Source: Acorus gramineus
Lineage: Eukaryota > Streptophyta > Magnoliopsida > Acorales > Acoraceae
Assembly (NCBI GenBank): GCA_030737835.1
Contig: CM060857.1
Coordinates: 1,417,577-1,481,576, forward strand
Direction: 5' to 3'
DNA length: 64,000 nt
Part shown: positions 36,830-57,297 of the stretch, piece by piece
How the letters are laid out: each line of letters opens with the position of its first letter
Numbering within the stretch: the stretch's first letter is position 1
The notes under the pieces: model-generated
The model's database searches: none
What the model saw: only the letters and a program-made list of their open reading frames with translations
What the model was told of the DNA's origin: nothing
Program-made: the position numbers and the translations under genes

Positions 36830-36960
36830 TATAATTCACTGTAACTAACTTAAATTATATTAGTATATTTATTAACTTATAATTAAAATTAGATATTATA
36901 ATATTATTAGGATAAAGGGATCCTTATAAAATGAAAGGATATTCAAAATATAATTCACTG
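36830..36960 (+). repeat. Inverted copy of the 29,960-30,305 unit
   Basis: aaaatgaaaggatattcaaa and ataattcactgtaact are the reverse complement of the tandem unit in the Helitron fragment at 29,940-30,522. Two copies lie back to back here. Confidence 0.6.
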
Positions 36961-37799
36961 TTAGAATATATTGTATACTGTATTTTGATTATGAAAATGA
37001 TGTTGTAACGTATCTAAGAATAAATTCCTATTCATATTTTTTTTTCATATGGTGCATGGCATATTCAAATTTTAAATAAAAACCTTACATGGTTACATAT
37101 AATGCATGGCGTTCCTATTCATATTTTTTTTACACGTATATAATGCATGGTGTGTAGTGTTCAATTTGTTTTACACTTAAATTTTTGTTACCATAATTTA
37201 TTAAAAGTTATTATGCATTTATTGTTTAGTGCAGTGGCATGCCATTTATTTGCCTAGAATCCCAAATCATAATTATTTTTCCAACATATGCATGAATCAT
37301 ATTTATATACATATCTTCATTTGACCATTTTACTCTTCCCGATCTCTTCAATCAAATAAACAATTTTTACTTAACTACTACATCATATACACACGCAAAA
37401 TAAAAAAATACCAACACATAAATTGAAATATGACGAACAATAAAAGAATGACTACAACACTAAACAAAAAAATTAATATTTGCATTCAAAAATTAAAAAT
37501 AACATATAAATAGATGTAATTAATATTGTAAATGCTGCCATTTATTTCATCTTTTTTCCTCTTAAATTAGGAAATTTAATATGATTTTTTTAACAAAAGA
37601 ATTGAAGGGAAAAAGTGAACAATAGAAAAATAAAAAAATATGATAAAGAAATTTAAATAATTTATATGAAGGAAAAAATTCCTAAAAATATTGTAAACAT
37701 ATATTTTTTACACCCCCATTTAATTGAAAAATAATATTAATATAAACATAATTTTTATTTCAAAGTGGTTTTACTTGTTTTAAATATATATTTTGAAAC

Positions 37800-38880
37800 A
37801 ATATAAATTATATATTTTGAAACACATATAAATTTATTTTTTAACACACACATGGAAAATGATAATGGTTGAGGACACACCAGAAAAATAGAAGCAAATA
37901 TGGTAAAGAGAATCTAACTAACACAAGTAAAAAATAAATTTCATAATGTGATTTTTTTGTTAGAGATAATCTGGGACAATAGATTAGATATCATTTAATA
38001 ACAACACAACACAAAAAAACTATATATTGATAGAACACGGTGCAATACACCACTAATATTATCATTTATATTTTTTTAATTTACATATAACAACATATCT
38101 AAAGAATTGATCAATTGATAAGCACATTAAAATGAAACATCCAAAGTTGTATATATTAATATTTCATAATTATAATTTATTTTTATAGCTTTGACATTTG
38201 TATTAAATTTTTAAGATTATTTACATTGTAGTGTTATTTTTGTTGTTTAATTTTTTCTACTTATGTTTTCACACTTAAGGAACACTTGGTTTGATTATTT
38301 TCTTAAGATTTTGGTGTAACTTATCAGCTCAAAAACCATTTTGTTATGAAGTACAAAATCTGATTTGCGAAACTCAAGTAAGTATCAAAATTAAAAAATA
38401 ATAATAGCATCAGGCTTTTGAATACCCAAATTAAAATGCATGCCTTTTCTTTTTCCTTTACCAAGTACCAACTTTGATAAAATCCAAATAATATATTTTT
38501 TTGGTTTAAAAATGCTGCATAATGTACTGAATTTATTTTTAAAATATATGGATTTATTTTTAAACATACACACAAAAGTCTAATAAAAAAATGGTTGAAA
38601 ATACACCACAAAAATTACAGTAAATATGCTAATGAGAATCTGATTGACACAAGTAAGAAATGTTTTTTTTAAAAAATAATTTTTGTTTGAGATAATGTAT
38701 GATATATTAGATACCATTTGATCTTGAAAAACATGACACAAAAAGAATTTGATGTAACACACTACCATACACATATACGGCTGATATTATTATGTCTATT
38801 TTTTTAATCTATGTATAACAACACATATAGATAATGAACCATTTGATAAATACATTAAAATAACACAACACAGAGTTATA
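37800..38880. repeat. Direct duplication, about 330 bp, offset about 730 bp
   Basis: 37,800-38,130 and 38,530-38,880 share the order tggttga-ga-acacca, gagaatct-a-t-acacaagta, gagataat, tagata-catttga, then taacaaca, roughly 70-75% identical by eye. Confidence 0.65.
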
Positions 38881-39189
38881 TATTCAAGCAAATACCTGAT
38901 AAAGATTTATAAGATTCCAAATAATCAATTACTTATATGACCCAAACATTGCATAACTATAATTGATTTTCATAGTTTTCAAGTTTGCATAATTTTTTTA
39001 GCATTACTTACTTTGTGCTATTTCTGTATTTAAGTTTTTCAATTTGTCTATTCACACTTCTAGAACACATGGTTTGATTCATTTTTTTCTCTAATAATAC
39101 ACATGTTAGTCGTTTTGATAAATATTTATACATGACATTGTCGAAGGCTGTGACCTTCTCATCTCTATTTTTTTTTTTTTTTTTTTTTC

Positions 39190-39490
39190 AACAAGGGGAA
39201 ATAATCAATTTAATGCATTGCAATTAATACATTCATAATTTTTGTGATGACCAAGAAAAAAATGAATGGGAGAAGATGAAAAAAAAACGTTTAATAAGAA
39301 GGTGAGGAGGTGATCCAAGTCCATTTGACGTGTAGATGGATGTGATCACATAGGGAAAAGAATCAATTGAATGCATTGCAATTAAATACATTAATAATTT
39401 TTGTGATGAATGTTAGAAGAGGAAAAAATGCAAACATTTAATAAGAAATTGAGAGGTTATCCAAGGTCACTGCACGTGTAAATTTGAACT
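39190..39490. repeat. Two tandem units of about 165 bp (copy 1)
   Basis: Each unit runs ggg-aaa-aatcaatt-aatgcat through tttttgtgatga and aaacatttaataagaa to gatccaa-cca. The same two-unit block is repeated at 44,370-44,695. Confidence 0.7.
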
Positions 39491-40819
39491 TGGAGAAAAA
39501 AAAATAGAACATCCACAAAGAAGTGTACAATAAAAAAAAATAGTCTCAGGGCTAACAATCTTCAAATGATATCAAATTAAAATAACATAAAAAGAAGTAT
39601 GAAAGGTAAAAAAAAAAGATTTTGAACATATCTAGACCATTATCACTACCACACAGTTTAATCTTCACCTCACATCAGTAGCTTAAAGAATATTAAAATA
39701 AATAACTAACAAAAAATTACCTCCCCAACCTTCACCTTCCCTGCAGTGACCTTTTTCTTCTTGGTATCTGATAAACCAACAACTCAACATCAAATTCTAT
39801 CCAAGGAAATAGTATATGATAAACCACCAACTCAATGGAAAATTTGATCCTTAAGTAAATCAAGAAGAAACCACCTATTTTTTTTTTGTGATCTATAAAG
39901 TGAATGAAATAAATATACAATTAAGTAAAAAAACCAATCCACAAATTATAATGAAGACAAATAATATAATTGAAATTCAAGAGTTATTTGACAAACGATC
40001 AGTAGCTAACATAACAAAATGAGTAAAAGAACATTTACATTGTACAAATTTTTTATGATGCTTTCATCTGTAATTTTCTTTGTCATTTGGTCAGTGACAT
40101 TAAACACTAAAATTGAAAGAATCACGAAAAAAAATGAGCTCAATCAATTGATATAGAAAATAAAACAGAATTCAATGTGTACAATTTTTTTTTATTGAAA
40201 TGATAAATTATACCATTCATGAATTAGCCCCAAATATCCTTGTGCCACAACAAGCTCCAATAGGGGTCCTATGCTCGCTCGCACAATCAATCTATAAAAG
40301 AAATTATAAATAAGAGGATCCACACAAAAAAAAAATCATCATAGAGTGCACGACAAAAGTGAAGACAGAAGTAGTGGCAAAGAGATGGAGATGGGGCGTC
40401 GTCACTACATCGAGGGACATAGGAGGAGATGAAACGGGAATAGTGGAAGAGGTGAAAATGAACTATTGACAAACGTGGATAAGATTATAAACGGATAGGA
40501 GATGAATGAGTTTTGAATAGTTGATGGGGTCGGTCAACATGGGTAGAGGAGGATTTATTTATTTATTTATTGCAAGATAGGTAGGGGAAGAGTTGAATGA
40601 CCTGGTGAATAATAAATAATAAAGAATTGAGTTAATTTCTGATATTTGAGATTGTCATTAATAATTGAATTCATAATGGAGTAATAATTATTAATAAATT
40701 ATGGTAATACACATTGACAAAACCAACATGACATAAAAACCGGTGGAATTGAATGTTGTAAACTTTCTACAAACTATAAAATTATTCACCAAACAATGTC
40801 CAATAACATGTCAATAGTA

Positions 40820-40821
<2 letters not shown>

Positions 40822-40875
<54 letters not shown>
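40822..40875. repeat. (TA)n microsatellite
   Basis: Uninterrupted TA dinucleotide tract of about 54 bases within Helitron-type sequence. Confidence 0.95.
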
Positions 40876-40881
<6 letters not shown>

Positions 40882-41544
40882 AATCTATAGAATTTAATTT
40901 TTAGCCATTTCTATATATGATGAACACCAAAGCTTGTATGCAAATTGAAAATTAAAAATGAGAAGGCGCATAAATTCATATTAAAAATTAAAAATCTTTT
41001 TAATAGATATCATCATATCCTTTATATATATCATATAATCTATTTTAAATAAATAGCTCACAATAAGAACAAATCACTAACATTGACAGAATACAATTAA
41101 AAATGTGATTCATTTTAATTATGAAAATATTTTGTACTCTATTTTGATATTGAAAATATCAAAATCAAAATATGTTTTACAATATCTTTGAATAAATCCC
41201 TATTCAAAATTAAAATAGATTTCATACATATGATTATATATAAAACAAATCCATGAAATGAAATAATATTCAAATTTTAAACTTTATATATTAGAATGAC
41301 ATAATTTTTTGTTACTGTAAATTTCCAATGATGCCCTCATTGAAAATATCTCAAATTGAAAGTTTACTTTGTGATTTGGATAATATCTATAAAAAAATGG
41401 ATTTAACATTCAAATTTAAAGATATAATTAAAATGTTGAGTAAATAAGTTGAGGAAATATCATGATTTAAATAATTTAAATAAATTTCATAATTTTATTG
41501 ACATTTTAAAAATCCTGGATCAGATTAGGAAACTATCAAAGTTT

Positions 41545-42120
41545 AAATTCTTAGCCATTTGTAGATATTTGTAGACATGATTAGCATCAAATTTTCTAAG
41601 TACTATGCAAATGAAAAAAAGAAAAAAAGAGAAGATGGATGAATTCATATTAAAAATTAAATAAACTTTAAATAGATATCATCACATCCTTTATATGTAA
41701 TATAAAATCTATGGAATATACATTTTGGCCATTTGTAGATATGATTAACATGAAAATTTCTTAGTACTATGCAAATGAAAATTTAAAAATGAGAAGACAT
41801 ATAAATTCATATTAAAAATTAAATAAATTTTTAATAGATATCATCATATCCTTTATATATATCCTAAAATCTATGAAATTAAATTTTTGGCCATTTCTAG
41901 ATATGATCAACTTGTTAAAGTTTCTAAGTTATATGCAAATGAAAAATTAAAAATTAGAAGACGGATAAAATCAAATTTTTGTCAAAATTTCTAAGTTATA
42001 TGCAAATGAAAAATTAAAAATTAGAAGAAGGATAAATTCAAATTAAAAATTAAATAAACTCTAAATAGATTTCAGCATATCCTTTATGTATATCCAAAAA
42101 TCTATGGAATAAAATCATAA
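41545..42120. repeat. Tandem array of a roughly 155-bp unit
   Basis: Units contain gccatttgtagatatgat or a close variant, a gcaaatgaaaaattaaaaat segment, ataaattcatattaaaaatt, and atcatatcctttatatat. Single related units are at 40,880-41,040 and 35,540-35,870. Confidence 0.7.
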
Positions 42121-43429
42121 TAAATTCACATTAAAATTTTCAAACCTAATTTGAAATCTATGGCAAAAAATGTTTTTTAATGAAAAACTAATCAGAGGAA
42201 AAAATATCGGATATGAAATTTCATTTAAATTGGGTAAATAGTATATATATTTGTTAGCGTATAATTAAATTTAGATATCATAATATTATCATGATTAGGA
42301 AATGCTTATAAAATGAAAGGAATTTAAGATATATTTCACCAGTAGAAAAGGAAATAGTACACTATGTTGATCATGAATAATTCATAATGAAACAATTACA
42401 TTGCAAAATATCTATGAATAAATACCATATGTACTCCTTTGCCACTTCCATCCAGAGTAAAGAAACGAAGTAGAACCTGTTAAGGGAAAAAACAATTTAT
42501 TCATATGAGATTTCTTCTTTTGACTTTTGAAATAACAAGGAAAGAAACACACGTAACAATAAGCAGATAAATTGCTATCTAAAAAAAATATAGAGCACAT
42601 GCGAAGAACAAATTTCAATACATTTTTTTATTTCCTGATATACGAATTAAAATGCCAAAAAAACAAATGGACTATGAACAACATCCAAAAAAAGGGGAAC
42701 TAATGAAATTTTTTTTTTTAAAGTAACTGCAACATATAATTCATCAGATGAATCAAAGTATCAATCATATATGCCTAATATTAACGCAGCTTTCTAAGCC
42801 CAGATAAAAATTTTAAAGAGAGGAAAAAAGAGACAAATGATATATCCATTTATCCATAGAAATGGGAATGAAGATGAAGATGGGGATGAATGGGTATTCA
42901 ATGGCACGTGAATGAATGCGCCGGTTCTTGGAAGTGCATCGGTCGGCATCTCTTGAAGATGAGGGGATTAAATGGTGAGAGGATGAATGAGGGTTGCTAT
43001 TTAAGAGGGGGAAGTGGAAGGGCCATAGGATTTCATTTTGTTTTTATTTTGATTTCACATTCAACCAATTTATTGATCATATTTTTTTATTAAGACTCAT
43101 GCGCCGTTGATCTTGTGCTCCACACCATTGGATTCATTGGAGAATTCCATATTTTTATGTAAATCTACATAAATGTAAATAAATTGTATGAACTGTGATT
43201 TAAAAATATTTTAGGATTCTATGCAAATTAGTGACATTGAACACTAAATGCTTAATAATCTTTAATAAATTATAGTAAAAAAAATTTAAGTGGAAATCAA
43301 ATTGAGCACTAACGCCATGCATTTAGTATTTAATATTAAATAGTAAATGCTAATCAAATATGTGTGAATTAAATAAATGCTAATAGATGTGAATTACATT
43401 AATATTTGATATTTTTTTTAAATGTGAAT

Positions 43430-43576
43430 AGAAATGTAATTGAATAGAAATGTAAGGGTAAAATGAAAAAAAAATGGTTGTCATTAAAGTGGTGTGAATG
43501 GATTATAATGGAATTGAATGAATTGACAAGGATAAAAAGGTCAAATGGCAAGTTTTTGGTTTAAGAGACTTTTATA
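43430..43576 (-). mobile_element. Helitron 5' end
   Basis: Nearly identical to 31,110-31,250: ttgtcattaaagtggtgtga, gaatgaattgacaagg, ggtttaagagacttttatat. Confidence 0.6.
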
Positions 43577-43581
43577 TAGTA

Positions 43582-43640
<59 letters not shown>
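43574..43640. repeat. (ATT)n/(AAT)n microsatellite
   Basis: About 22 trinucleotide repeats directly at the Helitron 5' end. It produces a spurious poly-tyrosine frame on the minus strand. Confidence 0.95.
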
Positions 43641-46490
43641 TGGCAAGTTTTTCTTTTTTCTTCGGGTTTTTTATTTTTTTATTTTTTTTTGTATAAGTGA
43701 AATGATAGGTGAAATGACCAAATTTCCCTGATCGACGAAATGACCCAATTGCCATGTTAGATGAATTCTGTCTGCATCATGGTGCTTTATATTAAAGATA
43801 AATAACATAGAAATATTTATCATACTTATTGTTATGTTATTTTCCGTTAGGCATAGATTTAGGATTTAAGGATTCAACAGATTGACAATAATCATACTTA
43901 TGTTTAAAATTAAAATATTTTGTCTTAATATATCATTTTTAAACTAAATTTATTATTGAATTACATACAAAGGGAAAAAAAATAAAAAAGTAAAATGTGT
44001 TTGAAAAAAAAACTTATTAAAATAGAATCAAAACAATGAACCGTAGAGATAGAAAATGAGCGAAGCCATTCTCACAATTTTGGATTTATTGTTCGTTGGG
44101 TTAGACCACCGCCTTGCCTTAGAAGTTGTGATAGAAGGACAAGTTGTGATGAGTGCTTATTGAAAATCTTACATGAAAAAAATTTAAAATGTACAAAAAA
44201 AAATCATATATCATATAAATGAATAATATAATCATAGATCACATGATGACTAATGGATTGTGAAATGACATATAAATCATATATATGACAATTGAAGATG
44301 GCAAACAAGAAAAATGGAGAGAGTGAAAAAACTAATAGCTAGGAAAGATAAAATGATTAGTCTTATATAATAACAAAGGGAAAATAATCAATTGAATGCA
44401 TTGCAATTATATACATTCAATTTTTTTTGTGATGACCAAGTACAGAAAAATAATTTTTGTGATGAATGGGAAAAGAGGAAAAGCAAATATTTGATAAGAA
44501 ACTGAGGATTTGATCCAACTCCATTTGACGTGTAAATGAAAATAATCACAAGGGGTAAAGAATCGAATGAATGCATTGCAAATAAGTATATTCATGATTT
44601 TTGTGGTGAATGGTAGAAGAGGAAAAAATGCAAACATTTAATAAGAAACTGAGAAGATGATCCAAAGCCATTGCATGTGTAAATTTGAATAAATATAATG
44701 GGATTGAAGGTGTGTGAATGGATTGTCATTGTTAAATTTTTCCCAAATGAGAACATTAACAATTTTAATTACATATATTCATATATTAATTATAAATTTT
44801 GAATGCAAATATTAATAATTTATTGGTTTGTTTATTTTTTTACACATTACAAATTTAAGCAACACATTTGAATTTGAATTTTTGATACAACCTCATCTCC
44901 CTAATAAATATTGAATATTGAATTTTGAACATGACATTTGAATTTGAATTTTTTTAATGAATATTTCATTGGATTATTATTTTTGGCATATAATCTACAC
45001 CCATAATACATTTTGCAATTATATAATAAGATTACGTGAATATTGATATTTTTTGTTTTATTGTATTTTTTTTTTTCATATTTTAATAATCAAGTCATAT
45101 TTCAATGTAACCATTTAATTAAACATGTTTTTTTTTTTATCTCTCGAGTGTTCTTTTATTTAATCTTGTATAAGATGTGTTTGAATGCCTTTTTTAATTT
45201 ATGTGATTGAAATGAGATTTTGATGATTTCATCTAATGTTGGGGTTGAGTTGGATCAAATCTTTTTATTTTCTGATATTGAAGGAAATACATGATTTATT
45301 AATATAAAGATCTGAATAAAAGCTTTTATTTTGGTTGTTGTTGGGGCTGTCGTGTTTAGGTTTCTATGTCATTGCCATAAAAATAAATAAATTCATTTGA
45401 AATTTTAATGTTATATGACTGCATTTATTTTTCTTTCTTCATTATGTAGTGGTGAATGCACATATTAATTTATTCAATTTTAAAATCAAATAAATGTATA
45501 TGTTGGAATAATAATTACTTGGTGTGATGAATATTATTTGGGTCTTGCTACATGGACCTCAAAATTTGAGCCCCATTGAGAAGCCCCAATAGATGTCATT
45601 AATTTATTGGTTCCAATAGATGATTAAAGTAGTATTTTAGTTGTTATTTTTATATTGTTTATGTTGTGATGAAAGAGATAATTCCTTTTCCATTATATAT
45701 ATTCTTTTTATGAATAAAAGACTATTCTAGTTGTAAGGATATATGTTCATTTAGGATGAACATTTTTAGAAAGTCATATTGAACTTGGTCAAGTTGTTTG
45801 TTATTGAATTTTCATTTTTATAAAACCTAATTTTTAAAAAATAATTTTTTTTATATTTGAGCATAATTACATCGAAACTAAAACCCTAATAAACTCATAG
45901 CAAAAATTTAATCACCTAAATAAAAATCCTACTCTTAAATATCTATTAGGCACAAAATTTTCTAATTTTAGTCCTTTATAGGAGAGCTCATTATGTAATT
46001 TTCAGATTTTCTTGCTTTGCCTGTAACAAAAAAAATGGATTGAAAACAAGATGTGAGGTATACAATTCACACCCTGCTTTTATTCATTTATAAAAAGTTA
46101 TGAAAAGTTATGAAATAATAAATGAGGACATTAGATTAACTTTTATTCATTTATTTTTAGGTTGGATTTTTAACACACATGCATGTTATCATGCCTCATC
46201 AATTCACACCCTGCATTAATTATTATATGCCTTTAATATTCTCATATAATCAATTGTGATTGCTGCTTACCAAGAGCTTGTGAGGATTTCCATGAATTTT
46301 AATTGCCTTTAAATGAGGGAATTAAATAAATGGATTGATCACTGATTGATTTTAATTACCGTTTAAATAAATGAATTCATCTACAGATTATTTTGAAAAT
46401 TAAAAAAAAAAGAAAATCAATATGATTAATAGATTTGTTCAAATGATAATAAAAAAACAACCCAATCTAACAAACTCACATGAAATGAAA
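43641..46490. other. AT-rich DNA, no gene seen
   Basis: Apart from the 44,370-44,695 block, no recognisable gene or transposon end. 42,860-43,020, just left of it, is a GC-richer patch with an unrecognised 67-codon frame. Confidence 0.4.
44370..44695. repeat. Two tandem units of about 165 bp (copy 2)
   Basis: Same order and orientation as 39,190-39,490, about 5.2 kb away. Shared motifs include gcattgcaatta, tccatttgacgtgtaaatg-like and ggaaaaaatgcaaacattta. Confidence 0.7.
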
Positions 46491-46543
46491 AATGGTCAAA
46501 TGGCAGATTTTTGGGTTATGAGACTTTTATATAGTAATATAGA
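46480..46543 (-). mobile_element. Helitron 5' end
   Basis: The minus strand starts TCTATATTACTATATAAAAG and continues with CTCATAACCC. An AT-rich (tagata)n tract borders it on the outside to 46,573. Confidence 0.55.
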
Positions 46544-46849
46544 TATAGATAGATAATATAGATAATATAGATTACTCTAAGAAGATCTCTCTCCTCTAGC
46601 TCCACGTATATCTCTCCCTCTCTTTGGTTGGTTAATTTAAATAATGCTCAAACCCTTTTTAGATTTGTTTTTGAATTTTTTAAACTTTTTTATTCCATTA
46701 AAATGTAACTTTTTTTTTGTTTTGAGGCTTTAAATTATTATAAAATGTTATGTATCTAATTTATAATATTTGTAGCTTTTAATAAAATGATGTATAAGAT
46801 TCAATAAACAAGTTAGATTATTTTTTTTTAAAATGCATGGGCTTCACTT

Positions 46850-47150
46850 AAAAAATACGCTTAGGGCTCAATCAAATAAATAAATTATTAAGACATCTGA
46901 TTGATTTAACAGTTAATTTAGAAGAAATGATGACAATTGATTTGAAAATGGGCCTACATATTCTTTTGAGTTGAATATCTTAAAATAACTTAATTTCAAG
47001 GGTTGGCTAGAGTATATACTATTTCATATCAGTTAATTCTGACATACAAGTTTTCATTTACTCCAACATTCCAAACATCTATTTTAAGTTTATTCCGACT
47101 AATTTTCACTTATTTTGTTTCTTATTCTCAATCCATACGGGAGCTAAAAT
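46850..47150. repeat. Dispersed repeat, relative of 13,680-14,097
   Basis: Shares gacaattgatttga, ggttggctagag-ata and the terminal CATACGGGAGC followed by TAA with the earlier copy. It ends about 300 bp before the MRE11 promoter. Confidence 0.45.
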
Positions 47151-47578
47151 ATATAAATAACCCGTCCCACCACTGCAACTTGCTCTCATAGATTTAGACC
47201 CAACACATCCACACACAGACATTTCCTCGAGCATCTTCAATGCACACCATTGTTTTCATCATTGTGGATGATCTCCGCTTATCATGAGAATACATTCCAA
47301 ATATACATGCATAATGTAAAATTCACCCTCCATGGCTCCATAGTGGAGCCTCCATTATTCTGGGTTTAGTGTTTTACTGATGGTATACTTACAAGGTGGT
47401 GGGTTTGAAAAAAAAATGTAGGTGGTGAATTCAGTAAGATAGTTGAACAAATAAAACGGGTCGTGGGAGTAACCGCGCCACAATGGAAAATGATGAACGG
47501 CCCGGTTGGACGGCTGAGATGGATTGTTATTGATGATTTAAGATTCGGACATGATTGTCATTTGTTAGAAAGGCAGGG

Positions 47579-47588
47579 TGTTCCCGCC
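47579..47588 (+). promoter_or_regulatory. E2F-like site upstream of MRE11
   Basis: GTTCCCGC within tgttcccgccacc differs by one base from the E2F consensus TTTSSCGC. It lies about 400 bp before the ATG, near the presumed 5' UTR start. E2F control is common for S-phase and repair genes, but this single near-match is weak evidence. Confidence 0.3.
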
Positions 47589-47599
47589 ACCATTTTTTT

Positions 47600-47989
47600 C
47601 TTCTTCTTCAGCTGCTCGGCTCAACTGTTTCGGTTTTTCTTTCTTGAGGTCTCTCTCTCTTTCTCTCTGTCGATTTATTTGATTTAATCATCCGAGAATC
47701 TCTGTGTGTTTCATTGATGCTCTTATTTTCTATGTTTACGTTCTCTCGTCATCGCCGATTTTAGTTTTGAATGTTGAATATTAGGGTTTTTTTTTTAAAT
47801 TCGCTAAGAGAGTCTTATCAGAGAGGATTGAATGTGTGAAATCTGAAATTTCCATGATTTGGTTGACAGTGTGATCTTCAAATTGGGAAATTGTTGTATG
47901 ATTTTGAAGGTGATATGAGATTCTATAATACCATTTGACATCAACTGTTATTCTTTGTGTAGGAAATAACTATCTAGAGTTACCTGGAC
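47600..47989 (+). other. MRE11 5' UTR, probably with an intron
   Basis: A pyrimidine-rich leader (ttctttcttgag then gtctctctc) and an AG acceptor in tttgtgtag at 47,962 suggest a leader intron of about 300 bp ending 28 bases before the ATG. Confidence 0.45.
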
Positions 47990-55822
<7,833 letters not shown>

Positions 55823-56240
55823 TAATCTCCTTTTTGGTTGCTTCAAGAGCTGCTAACATTTGAGGCACAGGTTATCCCATTTGCATCTTTCAGCCAGTGC
55901 ATAGAGAAAACCAGCCCTGATGGAATAGGAGCTCAACATTGGATATAATATTTGTGATATTACTTATTAGTGGTCAATCCATGGGTTGATTTAGAAGAGT
56001 GTTTTGTGGTTATTCCATGGATTCATTGTATTAGATGAAACATTATATCTATGCCAAATGCAGAAAATCTTTTAAGGCAATGCTTAAACAAGATGAAAGG
56101 AAATATGGAAAGCGGTTTTATTGGATATATATCATTTGTAAGATATTAAAGTACAGGAAATGGGATCATCTTGTAGTCTACAAGGATTTGATGTTTTTGG
56201 TTCTGAATGTCAATAAAATTACATGTCAGTGTCTCGTATG
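55823..56240 (+). terminator. MRE11 3' UTR with polyadenylation signal
   Basis: AATAAA at 56,212-56,217 (in tcaataaaatta) about 390 bases after the stop is the most likely cleavage signal. Confidence 0.5.
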
Positions 56241-56289
56241 GCTATTTGAATTGGTGCTGCATTTCTAACTCAGCTTCCTTAGATCATAA

Positions 56290-57040
56290 TAGGAGTATAA
56301 TGTTAAGCACAGTCTCATGGTCTGTTCCTACATGCTTTATTATTATTTTTATAAAACATATTATATATATTTTAATAAATTGTATATACATGTTTTCAAC
56401 ATGTATCTTGTTAGCCAAATGGAAAGATACATGACTATTCAGTGAAACACCACTCTTCCAAAGCTTGGATGGCTTGATGTTGTGATTTTGCTTTTAAAAA
56501 ACAACAAAAGCACATAACCAAAAAAAAAAAACAAAAACAAAAGCACATGCGTGATTTCAAACACCTCTATAAAAACAAACTTAATTAAAAAATTTATTAT
56601 AACTTTTAATTTAAAAAATATGCTTTTTAAAAAGCACAGAAGGTGAATATATTAAATATCAAATTTATTTAAATCATTTTTATTCAAAATCATACTTTTC
56701 TATCAGGTTTCGAAACATAAATCCAAACACGTTTCGGAGTGTTTTCAACTTTTAGTTTTTAAAAAAGAGTATTATGATTCATGAAATGTTAATTTCAACT
56801 ATTTTTTAAACTCACTGAAAAATTCATTTTTAAACACTACCTTAACACTAAATTTATCATTTACATAGCCAAAAAAACAATACAGAGGTGATGATACTTA
56901 TAAAAACACAATGTATCAATCGACATGCGACAAAGGCATGTGTAAAGAGCTCAAAACACAATAAGGTCACAAAATATTCACCAAAAATTTCATATAGACA
57001 TATAGACAGGAAATAAAAACATCCTGACAAAGAAACACTA
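56290..57040. other. Intergenic DNA between MRE11 and the F-box gene
   Basis: No gene. 56,480-56,840 is AT-rich and resembles 6,970-7,140, possibly a decayed MITE. Confidence 0.4.
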
Positions 57041-57297
57041 ATTCATTTAACAATAACTTATTATTATCTAAAAGAAGAGGATGCTATCATCCTCTTCACC
57101 ATTACAATTCAAATGGAAAATACATGACACAACAACAACTATACATCCTTCAATGAAAGGATTGAAGAATGAATCTAACAATCGTGACCAATATTTCCAC
57201 ACTCTACATTCACAAATTAAAAGCTAATCCATCTTCCTAAACTGTACATCTGCAGAATGTACAAATGCAGCTATACAGAACTGTACAGTTACCTATC

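Larger units (their letters stand above)
31251..43576 (-). mobile_element. Putative long non-autonomous Helitron (3' end 31,251, 5' end near 43,576)
   Basis: The 3' end is clear: hairpin ATGTGC-ATTT-GCACAT (31,279-31,264), nine bases, CTAG (31,254-31,251). The 5' end is inferred to be the TATATAAAAGTCTC terminus at about 43,576, now buried in an (ATT)n microsatellite; the alternative is 46,543. No Rep/helicase coding was seen anywhere in between. The 12-15 kb interior is AT-rich and made of duplicated blocks listed separately. More than one nested element is likely. Confidence 0.4.

Noticed and set aside
43561-43755. Minus-strand frame with about 20 tyrosines
   Set aside because: Translation of an (ATT)n microsatellite.
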